From Promethearchaeota archaeon (GTDB lineage Archaea > Asgardarchaeota > Lokiarchaeia > Sigynarchaeales > SOKP01), in assembly GCA_030620005.1 (NCBI GenBank), contig JAUXAJ010000064.1:1-20028 (forward strand): a DNA stretch of 20,028 nucleotides, read 5' to 3'. A program made the position numbers and the translations under genes. Positions 6,774 to 14,315 of this stretch are shown one piece after another. Each line of letters begins with the position of its first letter. The first letter of the stretch is position 1. Under the pieces are notes generated by a model. That model saw only the letters and a program-made list of their open reading frames with translations, ran no database searches and was not told the origin of the DNA.

Positions 6774-7048
6774 AGGCGCAAGATTTTGACTTAGAGGGGT
6801 TAACAAAAAGAATTTCTGGCACGGGAGATTTCATTTCGGTGGATAACAATAAATGCAACAGATGTGGTCGATGTCTTATCATCTGCGTGAAAAGTCTGTG
6901 GAAGCAGAAAGACGATAAAATATATATAGTAGAAGATTACCAATCAAAATGCTTGGAATGTGCAGCTTGTTATCAAGTGTGCGACGCAGGAGCTATAAGT
7001 TTTCGCTATCCTGCTGGCGGAACTGGGGTCGTGTACGAACAAGGTTAA
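6770..7048 (+). CDS. fixX: FixX-like ferredoxin with two [4Fe-4S] motifs
   Basis: This 92-residue protein is the likely electron donor or acceptor of the adjoining flavoprotein. Two complete cluster motifs of the CxxCxxCxxxC type are present: C29-C32-C35-C39 and C61-C64-C67-C71. The C-terminal ISFRYPAGGTGVVYEQG is the tail typical of FixX and of the ferredoxin domain of ETF-quinone oxidoreductase. Known FixX proteins generally carry one cluster, so two intact motifs are notable. Translation starts at TTG (6770-6772), overlapping the TGA of the upstream gene, behind a strong Shine-Dalgarno sequence. The gene ends only three bases before the end of the convergent DnaJ-like gene. No fixA/fixB electron-transfer-flavoprotein genes are in the window. 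Confidence 0.85.
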   Translation: MKAQDFDLEGLTKRISGTGDFISVDNNKCNRCGRCLIICVKSLWKQKDDKIYIVEDYQSKCLECAACYQVCDAGAISFRYPAGGTGVVYEQG

Positions 7049-7051
7049 CTA

Positions 7052-8053
7052 TTAAAGTCCTAACTCGCGCAAATTAAATAACATTTCTTTTTGAATCTCA
7101 TTTATTTGGTCTGGAATTTTAATTTTTACTTTAATTAAAAGATCGCCTCTTTGATCTGAATTCGCTTTATAATGACCTTTATTTTTCACTCGAAGATTAG
7201 TCGAATCCTTCGTCCTTAGAGGAACTTTAATAATAATATCCCTAGTTATTCCAGGTACTTTGATTTCACCTCCAAGGATCGAAGTTGTAAATGGAATTTC
7301 TCGGACTATTTGCACGTCATCACCTTTTATTTTAAAGATCGGATGCTCTTTAATGTGAAGTACAACATACAAATCTCCCGGTTTTCCTCCGTTTTCTCCA
7401 GGCATTCCTTTTCCTTCAAGTCGTAATTTTTGTCCTTCCTTAGCACCTTTTGAGAATCTAATAAATAGTAACTTTTTCTCTCCAGTTGTAAGATCCTCAT
7501 GTCGGAATTGCCTTTCTCCACCCCGAAACGATTCCATGAAAGTAATTTCCATGTCGTATCTTAAGTCATCTCCATTTATAGGCCCACGAGTTGTTCTAGT
7601 TCTCGCACTACTTGTTTTTTTTAAAGACACGTCGTAAACATTTTTTAAATCGTTAAAGAAATCGGTTTTACGTTCCTGCCACTGAGAGTTTTTAGGATAA
7701 CGAGTAAATTTAATTTCCTCTACCGATTCATGTTCAGAAGAGCGTCTCGATTGTTTTTTTGGTGTCTTATAAACCCAAGTCCGTTTGCTGCCAATAAACC
7801 CTTTTCCATATTGATAGGCGCTCGGATTTTTCTCAACTTCCCTAATGTTGTCGTACATTTTTCTTCTTTCATCGTCACATAATATTACATACGCCTTATT
7901 TATTTCTTTAAATTTTTCACCTGACTTTTGCTCATCTGGATTCACATCGGGGTGAAATCTCCTCGCAAGCCTACGAAATGCCTTCTTAATTTGTTCTTTT
8001 GTTGCATGTTCATTTACTCCTAAGATCTTGTAATAATCCTTCAAGTTCAACAA
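7052..8053 (-). CDS. Orphan DnaJ-like co-chaperone without zinc finger (type II)
   Basis: The protein has an N-terminal J domain (about residues 5-70) with the HPD motif at 34-36 ([12 protein letters not shown]), required to stimulate Hsp70 ATPase. A linker follows, then the DnaJ C-terminal substrate-binding region from about 155 ([17 protein letters not shown]) to the end. The Cys-rich zinc finger of DnaJ is absent. It is clearly a paralogue of the J protein at 13200-14216; both share [16 protein letters not shown]. The Gly/Phe-rich linker of that protein is replaced here by a basic, Ser/Lys/Arg-rich stretch (about 85-155). There is no ATG: TTG codons occur at 8053, 8050 and 8044. The last gives MKDYYKILGV, which best matches the usual J-protein N-terminus, so the true start may be 8044. 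It is a single gene with no other chaperone beside it. Confidence 0.85.
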   Translation of the reverse strand: MLNLKDYYKILGVNEHATKEQIKKAFRRLARRFHPDVNPDEQKSGEKFKEINKAYVILCDDERRKMYDNIREVEKNPSAYQYGKGFIGSKRTWVYKTPKKQSRRSSEHESVEEIKFTRYPKNSQWQERKTDFFNDLKNVYDVSLKKTSSARTRTTRGPINGDDLRYDMEITFMESFRGGERQFRHEDLTTGEKKLLFIRFSKGAKEGQKLRLEGKGMPGENGGKPGDLYVVLHIKEHPIFKIKGDDVQIVREIPFTTSILGGEIKVPGITRDIIIKVPLRTKDSTNLRVKNKGHYKANSDQRGDLLIKVKIKIPDQINEIQKEMLFNLRELGL

Positions 8054-8166
8054 CTATAGAAATATCATTTTTATTTAATTAATAACGGGAATAAGATTTA
8101 ATAATCAATTAAGACAAGATATTTCCAATATATTTGTTTTACGGAAACATAAATTAATAAAAAAAA

Positions 8167-8535
8167 TTAACCCTTACCAGATAATTTTAGCATCATTGAG
8201 GGAAGAACTTCTTCAAGATGATCTTCTTCCGTGATTGATACAATCATGGGGGAAATTTGCTCCAATTTTTTCTCGAAATCTTCTGGATCCTCCAGTAGAT
8301 TTAAAACTAATAGAATGAAATAATTAGTAATCGTTCCACTATAATACGAAACAAAATTAATATCATCACCAGTCAATCCAGTAGTTCCAGGATCTCCAGA
8401 AGAGTATTGATGCATGTTATACATTTGTAGCAAGGTTTTTTGCGATACTTTTAAATCAAAATCTTCAGGATATGTAGCTAATGTTTCTAAACCGACTCTT
8501 TCATTCCATTTCATTACTATTATTCCAGCGGGCAT
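8167..8535 (-). CDS. Longin/roadblock-like small protein, Asgard type
   Basis: This 122-residue protein has a strand-turn-strand opening (PAGIIVMKWNERVGLETLATYPED), a helix-rich middle (SQKTLLQMYNMHQYSSGD), then strands (INFVSYYSGTITNYFILLVLNL) and C-terminal helices. The order fits the longin/roadblock alpha-beta fold. Similar 'GIIVMKW...VG....YP' proteins are frequent in Asgard and some other archaeal genomes, often near small GTPases; no GTPase gene is in this window. The assignment is by pattern, not by a signature residue. GGAG at 8543-8546 (minus strand) lies 7 bases before the ATG and supports the start. It is probably cytosolic, with a possible membrane-trafficking or GTPase-regulator role that is inference only. 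Confidence 0.6.
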   Translation of the reverse strand: MPAGIIVMKWNERVGLETLATYPEDFDLKVSQKTLLQMYNMHQYSSGDPGTTGLTGDDINFVSYYSGTITNYFILLVLNLLEDPEDFEKKLEQISPMIVSITEEDHLEEVLPSMMLKLSGKG

Positions 8536-8742
8536 TACATGTCTCCGTTTTAAAAAAGATTTGAAGTTTCTTGTAAAACAATAGATTGAATGTTTTTATT
8601 AAATTACAAGAGAAATTTTTTATTTATTTGTCTTTCCAAAACGATAATGTTGTACCCATGTGGATAGTATAAAAAGATTTTATAAAAAAATGTAGAAAAA
8701 AATTTGATGAACTTTATATAATTTTTATCGTTTAGCCTTATA

Positions 8743-9519
8743 TCATAAATCTAATTCTTCTACGATTTTTTTCTCAAATTTTTTAAGCAATTTTAATTTC
8801 TTATGCCAACGTCTATAATGATACCACATTAAAATTAAATAAAAGATCAGAACGATCGCACCACTGAAATTTAAATAGAGAACCATGGGGAATATAGCAA
8901 TCAAGTCCCTATCAATGAGAAAAGCAACGATATAAACAAAAAATCTGAAAGACCAATATAAATAGAAGAAGGAAAATATATTTATTAAAATAAAAATCAC
9001 TCTTATTCGTTCCATGTGGATAACAATATCATAAAACAAGTTTGTAAGCGTGATATTGTCTTTGGTTGGGATATCTTCACTCAACACTTGAATTTCCATT
9101 AGTCCTTTAAGATCCTTTACCTTATCATATTCTAGTATTTTTGAGTTCCATTTTTTTAAAAATATGAATTGAATAAGCGTGAATATAGAAATTATAAAAA
9201 AGATACCGGAAGGAATCGTTATATGAAAAAATAATGCGATTTTTTGTTCGAAAGTGAAATCAAAATCAGGTTCAGGAACGGGATCAATAAGTCCACTTCT
9301 AAACAAAATCACCCCGATTAGAATAAAAATGATATTAATTATAATAATTGTTAACGAATATATTGGAAATAACGCACTCATCTTCAAGTATGATCGTTCT
9401 TTTTTAATATACTTTAACCCACCTATTTCAGTTTTTTTTAAAAAATCTCCATTTGAATTGCTACTCTCTTCTTTATTTTGGAACTTGTTTTTATCGTCAA
9501 TATTATTCCTTTTTGACAT
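8743..9519 (-). CDS. Four-helix membrane protein of unknown function
   Basis: I recognise no family for this 258-residue protein. The N-terminal ~45 residues are polar and charged (KNKFQNKEESSNSNGDF). Four hydrophobic segments follow at about 49-73, 94-121, 173-201 and 208-232, arranged as two pairs separated by a soluble loop (about 122-172). The C-terminus is strongly basic and helical (RRWHKKLKLLKKFEKK). This puts both termini and the central loop on the cytoplasmic side by the positive-inside rule. GAGG at 9528-9531 (minus strand) is 8 bases before the ATG. The gene follows the winged-helix regulator on the same strand after 48 bases, so the two may be co-transcribed. Confidence 0.7.
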   Translation of the reverse strand: MSKRNNIDDKNKFQNKEESSNSNGDFLKKTEIGGLKYIKKERSYLKMSALFPIYSLTIIIINIIFILIGVILFRSGLIDPVPEPDFDFTFEQKIALFFHITIPSGIFFIISIFTLIQFIFLKKWNSKILEYDKVKDLKGLMEIQVLSEDIPTKDNITLTNLFYDIVIHMERIRVIFILINIFSFFYLYWSFRFFVYIVAFLIDRDLIAIFPMVLYLNFSGAIVLIFYLILMWYHYRRWHKKLKLLKKFEKKIVEELDL

Positions 9520-9567
9520 TAATTTATCCTCGTCTCATATTTGTAATTTTCACATAGAATTCATTTT

Positions 9568-9867
9568 CTATTCTAATTCAGCATTAATCTTTACAAACCA
9601 TTCATATCTTTCCCTTCCAAGGTCTGTAATATTATATAGTATGATGGTTCTTTCACCCCAAGTTTTTTCACTAGATTTGATGTAATTCGCCTTTTCCATT
9701 TTGATTAGATATTTTTCAGCCGTGGATGTTTTCAATTTACAATACTTTATCAATCCTGATTTGTTAATACCAGGTTTTTCATATGGATTAGAATATTTCT
9801 TACGGAGTATGCCCTCTAGTATGTTTTGAATGATCAAATTAGATGTTCGATAGTTCTTTTTTTCCAT
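9568..9867 (-). CDS. Winged helix-turn-helix transcriptional regulator
   Basis: This 99-residue protein has the layout of the small archaeal winged-helix regulators. A first helix (SNLIIQNILEGILRKKY) is followed by the helix-turn-helix (NKSGLIKYCKLKTSTAEKYLIKMEKANYI, about 35-63) and the wing (TIILYNITDLGRERYEWF). The pattern '...YLxxMxxxxYI......YxITxxGxx' is characteristic of archaeal DNA-binding proteins of this kind. No ligand-binding domain is attached. The gene starts divergently from the ABC transporter, with 259 bases between them. The upstream spacer contains two small palindromes that could be its binding sites. A role as local regulator of the transporter and of the membrane protein behind it is inferred from position. 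Confidence 0.7.
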   Translation of the reverse strand: MEKKNYRTSNLIIQNILEGILRKKYSNPYEKPGINKSGLIKYCKLKTSTAEKYLIKMEKANYIKSSEKTWGERTIILYNITDLGRERYEWFVKINAELE

Positions 9868-10036
9868 ATTATATATCAGATTTTACACGAACGATTCTTT
9901 AATAATTATATTCTTCTCCATTATATTTTATCTTTTGTAGGCTCTAATTTTTTTCATATTTTTTGTAATTTTATACCTCTCTTTTTTATTTCAAACCTAT
10001 GATGATATTTAATTAATTATTTATAAGATCTGTTGG

Positions 10037-10060
10037 ACCATTGGTATGAAACCTTTGGTT
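10037..10060. promoter_or_regulatory. Two small palindromes in the divergent regulator/transporter spacer
   Basis: ACCATTGGT at 10037-10045 (ACCA-T-TGGT) and AACCTTTGGTT at 10050-10060 (AACC-TTT-GGTT) are perfect dyads whose centres are 14 bases apart. They lie about 30-50 bases upstream of the TATA-like box of the ABC transporter. This C/G-containing block stands out from the AT-rich spacer. It could be an operator for the winged-helix regulator at 9568-9867, but this is positional inference. Confidence 0.4.
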
Positions 10061-10089
10061 CGGAAGCATTTTAATTCTAATACTTTGTT

Positions 10090-10099
10090 TCTTAAATAA
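10090..10099 (+). promoter_or_regulatory. TATA-like box of the ABC transporter operon
   Basis: CTTAAATAAA at about 10090-10099 lies some 30 bases before the ATG at 10127. This is the spacing expected for a TATA box giving a transcript with almost no leader. No clear Shine-Dalgarno sequence precedes the ATG, which agrees with leaderless initiation. Confidence 0.5.
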
Positions 10100-10126
10100 A
10101 GAAGATTTAACAAAAAATTCACCTTT

Positions 10127-10915
10127 ATGGTTGAAAAAAACATGAATTATGTTGTAAAAACGACTAATTTGAAAAAAACATACATGCTAGGCAAAGTCCC
10201 TGTACAAGCTCTTAGAGGAATTAATTTTCACGTCAAGGAAGGAGAATTTGTTTCCATTATAGGACCTTCTGGATCGGGGAAATCTACGCTTCTAAACATG
10301 ATCGGCGCGCTAGATGTCCCTACATCGGGTAAAGTGATCATTGGAGGAAAAGACATTTCTAAGTTGAATAACAATCAACTCGCAGATCTAAGACAGGAAG
10401 TTGGGTTTGTATTTCAATTCTTCAATTTAATCAACCGTCTAACTGCCTTCAAAAACGTCGAGCTCTCGTTAAGCGTGCAAAAAGTTCCAAAAGAGAGAAG
10501 ACGGCGAAGAACCGAAGAGATTCTCAATTTGGTTGGATTAGGAGATAGAATGGACCATAAACCTACTGAATTGAGCGGAGGACAACAACAACGGGTGGCA
10601 ATTGCGAGAGCGTTAGCCAAAAATCCTAGATATTTACTCATGGATGAGCCTACAGGCAATGTAGATACTAAAACGAGGGATAAGATCATGGATCTTATAA
10701 AAAGTTTAAACAAGAAATATGGAATGACAATAATCATCATAACTCATGACATTGAAATTGCTAAAAGATCAAGACGCATGTTACATTTAGTTGATGGAAG
10801 ATTGGTGAAAGAACCTGAAGAATCTGAGTTTTTTAGCAAAGAAATTATGAGCCTTATCGATAGTGAAGGTTCTAAAATTATCATGAAAGAGGTGGCACAA
10901 CGTGAATATAATTGA
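10127..10915 (+). CDS. ABC transporter ATPase, MacB/LolD type
   Basis: This 262-residue ATPase carries the full set of motifs: Walker A GPSGSGKST (46-54), Q-loop Q97 in FVFQFFNL, signature LSGGQQQRVAIARAL (149-163), Walker B YLLMDEPTGNVD (169-180) and the switch His H207 in IITHD. The LRGINFHVKEGEF start and the 'DEPTGNVDT' version of Walker B are typical of the MacB/LolD/FtsE group. These pair with FtsX-fold permeases and act as mechanotransmitters or exporters instead of solute pumps. A C-terminal ~35-residue tail (about 228-262) is charged. An alternative start is the ATG at 10142 (MNYVVKTTNL). The permease gene overlaps the end by 14 bases, so both are made from one message. The exported substrate is unknown. 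Confidence 0.9.
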   Translation: MVEKNMNYVVKTTNLKKTYMLGKVPVQALRGINFHVKEGEFVSIIGPSGSGKSTLLNMIGALDVPTSGKVIIGGKDISKLNNNQLADLRQEVGFVFQFFNLINRLTAFKNVELSLSVQKVPKERRRRRTEEILNLVGLGDRMDHKPTELSGGQQQRVAIARALAKNPRYLLMDEPTGNVDTKTRDKIMDLIKSLNKKYGMTIIIITHDIEIAKRSRRMLHLVDGRLVKEPEESEFFSKEIMSLIDSEGSKIIMKEVAQREYN

Positions 10916-12173
10916 CATCATTAAGTATTCGGGGAGTTCTCTTAGAACTCAAAAATGGCGCACGATGCTTACAGTACTAGGCGTCCTTATAGGTATTGCG
11001 GCCATTGTAGGATTATTAGCTCTTAGTAATGGTTTTCAGAGTTCAATGACCGAGCAATTTGAAACGGGTTTTTCTACTAAGGTTGTTCAAGTAACTCCAG
11101 GTTCTGGAGGATTATTTGATGGTGGGAGTAGTTCCGATTCTGATTTTACATTAATTCTTGATGACCAAGATACAATTGAATCCATTGAACACGTTGAAAC
11201 GGCGATGCCTGTTGTTCAAAAGATGTGTACGGTAGTTATAGATGGAGAAGAAACTTCAATTTCAGTATACGGAGTAGATTTTAAAACATATAATGACATT
11301 TATAGTAGTTTTGAAGCAGAAAAGGGTGGAATTCCATTGAATGTGGAGGATGAAGAGTTTGTGATTGGATACTACATACATGCCTCATCAAGCGACGATA
11401 CAATTTATTACAATGTTGGAGATGAGCTTACCATTAAGTGGACCATTAGAGAAGGAACCACTTTTGTAGAAAAAAGCTACAAGAGTACTGTTGCTGCCGT
11501 TATTTCAGAAATAGGAGGGATGAGCATGGGGGGAGGTCCTAGTGACAATGGGATTTACATTCAACTAGATTTGGCAACGGAGATTTTTGACACTGACGAA
11601 GTTTCTTCATTTCAAGTATTACTGGATGACGATTCAGAAGAAGTAATTCAGGCTGTAAGCGAAGATATTGAAGAAGCCTTTCAGGATCAGGTAAGTGTAA
11701 TGTCATCTACCGCTTTATTAAGAACGATGGAAGGCATGTTTAGCACCATGGAAATTTTCCTTGGTGGTATTTCGGGGATAGCATTAATAGTTGCTGGCAT
11801 TGGAATCATGAACATTATGATAGTTTCAATCTTAGAACGTACACGCGAAATTGGCATATTGAAATCTCTTGGACTTAAAGATCGGTCCATTTTGCTGATT
11901 TTCATGTTTGAGAGCATTTTAATTGGCTTAATTGGTTCAGTATTAGGGATATTAGCTGGTTGGGGACTCTCCAATGTACTAATGAGCATGATGGGAGGCA
12001 TGATGGATGGTGGAGCACAAGCGCCCGGAATGTCATCAATGGTTCCGGTCATAGATCTTCCCCTTATACTTCAAGCGTTATCCTTCGGTGTAGCAGTTGC
12101 TGTCATATTTGGTCTTTATCCCGCATGGCGTGCTTCCAGGCTAGAACCCGTGAAAGCACTAAGATATGGATAA
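10902..12173 (+). CDS. ABC transporter permease, MacB/FtsX type
   Basis: This 423-residue permease has the MacB topology. One N-terminal membrane segment (about 22-43) is preceded by a short cytoplasmic helix (LRTQKWRTMLTVLGV). A large extracytoplasmic domain follows (about 44-284). Three C-terminal segments lie at about 285-310, 331-355 and 387-407, with the conserved cytoplasmic coupling stretch ERTREIGILKSLG (312-324). The tail YPAWRASRLEPVKALRYG is the family's usual end. The outer loop between the last two segments is unusually rich in Met and Gly (361-380, seven Met). Translation starts at GTG (10902) inside the end of the ATPase gene, with GAGGTG at 10889-10894 as ribosome-binding site 7 bases before. 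It should dimerise and work with two ATPase subunits. Confidence 0.88.
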   Translation: MNIIDIIKYSGSSLRTQKWRTMLTVLGVLIGIAAIVGLLALSNGFQSSMTEQFETGFSTKVVQVTPGSGGLFDGGSSSDSDFTLILDDQDTIESIEHVETAMPVVQKMCTVVIDGEETSISVYGVDFKTYNDIYSSFEAEKGGIPLNVEDEEFVIGYYIHASSSDDTIYYNVGDELTIKWTIREGTTFVEKSYKSTVAAVISEIGGMSMGGGPSDNGIYIQLDLATEIFDTDEVSSFQVLLDDDSEEVIQAVSEDIEEAFQDQVSVMSSTALLRTMEGMFSTMEIFLGGISGIALIVAGIGIMNIMIVSILERTREIGILKSLGLKDRSILLIFMFESILIGLIGSVLGILAGWGLSNVLMSMMGGMMDGGAQAPGMSSMVPVIDLPLILQALSFGVAVAVIFGLYPAWRASRLEPVKALRYG

Positions 12174-12185
12174 ACAACTTAAAAA

Positions 12186-12200
12186 TTTTTTTTTCTTTTT
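12186..12200 (+). terminator. T-tract terminator of the ABC transporter operon
   Basis: A plus-strand tract of nine T, one C and five T begins 12 bases after the permease stop codon. It has no hairpin before it, as usual for archaeal intrinsic termination. It separates this operon from the convergent tfb gene. Confidence 0.65.
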
Positions 12201-12237
12201 ACAGAAAAGGAATGCCAATCCCTTTTGCTGTATTAGT

Positions 12238-13125
12238 TCAAACTTCAATTTTCAATTTCTTAATAAGTTCTTTATACCTTGAACGGAGCGTTACTTCAGT
12301 AACTCCTACTACTTCAGCAACATTTTTTTGAGTAACGTTTTTATTGTGAATTTTACACGCCAAATAGAGCGATCCCGCACATATTCCTTTAGGATCTTTA
12401 CCACTAATGGGAATATTTTTAACATATTTAGAGATAATTTTATTGGTCGTGTTCTCAATTTCAGCGTTTAACCCTAGTTCTACAATAAACCGGGAAATTA
12501 GTGAAATTGGGTTAATAGAAGGAACTTTTAACTTCAATTCTTTTACTAAAGTGATATAACACCTCCTAACATTCTTGGCACTTTCAGACGTCTGGTCTAA
12601 GATTTCCTGAAGGGTTCTAGGTATCTTCTTTTTCTTACAAGCGAAATATATGCTCGCCGCTACCATTCCATTAATAGACCTGCCTCGAAGTAATTTTTTC
12701 GCAAATGCCTGTTTATAAAGTCGCATTGCTTCCCTTTTGGCATGATCTGGTAAATTTAAATTACTACTGATTCTCTTCAATTCAGTCGTGGCAATTAATA
12801 AATTTCGCTTTTCCCAAGTCACTCTTGAATTCCATTTAGCAGCTCGTTTAAGGTCTGGATTTGTTATATTTTTCCGATCAATAACCGTAGAGAGACCCAT
12901 ATCGGGCAACAATATTGAAATTGGCGAACCGTGTTGCTCTCGTGCACTCTTTTCTTGATGGTTATACGCTCTTTTGCTGCCGTGAGCTATATCAAGCATT
13001 CTCTCGCTTATTATTAACCCACAGTGCCCACAAACATCTTCTCCTTTTGCTTGAACATATATGATCTGGCCTCCACATTCCGGGCAGATATTTGTGACAT
13101 TATTAAAATCTGAAATTATTTCCAT
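12238..13125 (-). CDS. tfb: Transcription initiation factor B (TFB/TFIIB homologue)
   Basis: This general factor recruits RNA polymerase to TBP-bound promoters. The zinc ribbon has four Cys (CPEC and CGHC, C14, C17, C32 and C35 in this numbering). The B-reader region follows (RAYNHQEKSAREQHGSPISI), then two cyclin-like repeats (about 100-190 and 200-295). The second ends in a BRE-recognition helix-turn-helix (VTEVTLRSRYKELIKKL). I place the start at the ATG at 13123-13125 (295 residues). The alternative GTG at 13134 is part of AGGTGA, a good Shine-Dalgarno sequence 5 bases before that ATG. The gene lies 74 bases downstream of dnaJ on the same strand, so it is probably read through from the chaperone genes. 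It may be one of several TFBs in this genome and serve stress promoters. Confidence 0.9.
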   Translation of the reverse strand: MEIISDFNNVTNICPECGGQIIYVQAKGEDVCGHCGLIISERMLDIAHGSKRAYNHQEKSAREQHGSPISILLPDMGLSTVIDRKNITNPDLKRAAKWNSRVTWEKRNLLIATTELKRISSNLNLPDHAKREAMRLYKQAFAKKLLRGRSINGMVAASIYFACKKKKIPRTLQEILDQTSESAKNVRRCYITLVKELKLKVPSINPISLISRFIVELGLNAEIENTTNKIISKYVKNIPISGKDPKGICAGSLYLACKIHNKNVTQKNVAEVVGVTEVTLRSRYKELIKKLKIEV

Positions 13126-13199
13126 TTTTTTCACCTATTTTAATTGAATTAATTTTACCAATTTTCTGTAAAAAATCTTTCATGATAGTTTTTTAACCC

Positions 13200-14216
13200 C
13201 TATAAGCCTGAATTTTTCAATTTTTCTAATAATTCTTTTTGAATTTTATTTAGTTTTTTTGGAACTTGAATCCTAATTTTAACTAATTCATGGCCCCGAT
13301 TATCAGAACCAATCTTATAAAAGCCTTGATTTTTTAATCTTAAAATAGTGCCATCTTTTGTTCCCGGAGGAACATTCACACTTAAAACTTTTTCAATTCC
13401 TTTCACCCTTATTTTACCCCCTAATGCAGCAGTTGTAAAAGGGATGAATTGTTCCACAATTACATCATCTCCATCTAATTTGAAAATTGAATGTGGTTTA
13501 ACGCTAATATTGATGTATAAATCTCCTGGTGGCCCTCCGTATTCTCCGGGCATTCCCTTACCTTTAAGACGCAATTTTTGCTGGTCCTTGATTCCCCTGG
13601 GAATTTTAACTTTCAATGTAGACTTTTGCCCAGTTGATGGATCTTTATAGGAAATTCTTTTCTCAGGATTTCCATGAAATGCTTCATAAAAATCAATTTC
13701 CATGTCATATCGCAAATCTTCTCCTTCTCTTGGTCTATTGTAATACGCACTTGACCTCGCTCTGGTACTACCTCTCCTATTGGAAAACACGTCATATATA
13801 TCTCCTAAATCGTTAAAAAAATCAAACCCTCCAGATCCACCATTCCCTCGTGATTTTCTAGAATTTCCAAATATATCACTAAAGTCAAATCCTCCGGGCG
13901 AGCCTGAAGAAGTATAATAATAGGTTGTTCCATCTGACCCACGATGCACTCTGGCGCCTCCTGGCGATCCAGCCCACTGTTGATATGATGATGGATCTCC
14001 TTCTACGACACCAAATTTATCGTACATCTCTCGCTTTTTATCATCGCTTAAAACTCCATATGCTTCGTTAATCTCTTTAAATTTTTCTCCCGACTTTTGC
14101 TCATCAGGGTTCACATCAGGATGATATTTTCTTGCTAATTTGCGAAACCCTCGCTTAATTTCTTCTTTTGAAGCGTTTTTATCCAATTCCAATATTTTAT
14201 AATAATTCTTGGCCAT
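13200..14216 (-). CDS. dnaJ: DnaJ-like Hsp40 of the Hsp70 operon, no zinc finger
   Basis: The protein (338 residues) has a J domain (about 3-68) with HPD at 32-34. A Gly/Phe/Ser-rich linker follows (about 75-150: [24 protein letters not shown]), then two beta-barrel substrate-binding domains (from [17 protein letters not shown] to about 320) and a short C-terminal helix. It lacks the four CxxCxGxG repeats of canonical DnaJ, so it is a type II (CbpA-like) J protein although it occupies the dnaJ position of the operon. It should load substrates on DnaK and stimulate its ATPase. AGAGGTTG ahead of the ATG can act as ribosome-binding site. A gap of 99 bases with a T-run (minus strand) separates it from dnaK, so partial termination there is possible. 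It is a paralogue of the orphan J protein at 7052-8053. Confidence 0.9.
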   Translation of the reverse strand: MAKNYYKILELDKNASKEEIKRGFRKLARKYHPDVNPDEQKSGEKFKEINEAYGVLSDDKKREMYDKFGVVEGDPSSYQQWAGSPGGARVHRGSDGTTYYYTSSGSPGGFDFSDIFGNSRKSRGNGGSGGFDFFNDLGDIYDVFSNRRGSTRARSSAYYNRPREGEDLRYDMEIDFYEAFHGNPEKRISYKDPSTGQKSTLKVKIPRGIKDQQKLRLKGKGMPGEYGGPPGDLYINISVKPHSIFKLDGDDVIVEQFIPFTTAALGGKIRVKGIEKVLSVNVPPGTKDGTILRLKNQGFYKIGSDNRGHELVKIRIQVPKKLNKIQKELLEKLKNSGL

Positions 14217-14315
14217 TTTTACAACCTCTTTCTTGTCTTTATCGTGAAATTATAACATTTTTAAAAAAAAAATAAAAAAAATTAAATACTAAATATTAAA
14301 AAAGAATCGTGGATA

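Noticed and set aside
9254..9685. Open frame of 143 codons on the plus strand across the membrane protein and regulator genes
   Set aside because: It is antisense to two better-supported genes with ribosome-binding sites and recognisable topology or fold; its own product is low-complexity Leu/Ile/Ser/Phe.
11687..12052. 121-codon frame antisense to the ABC permease
   Set aside because: Pro/Met/Ile-rich complement of the permease membrane segments; no independent support.
13126..13134. GTG start for TFB at 13134
   Set aside because: The GTG is contained in AGGTGA, which is correctly spaced as a Shine-Dalgarno site for the ATG at 13125.
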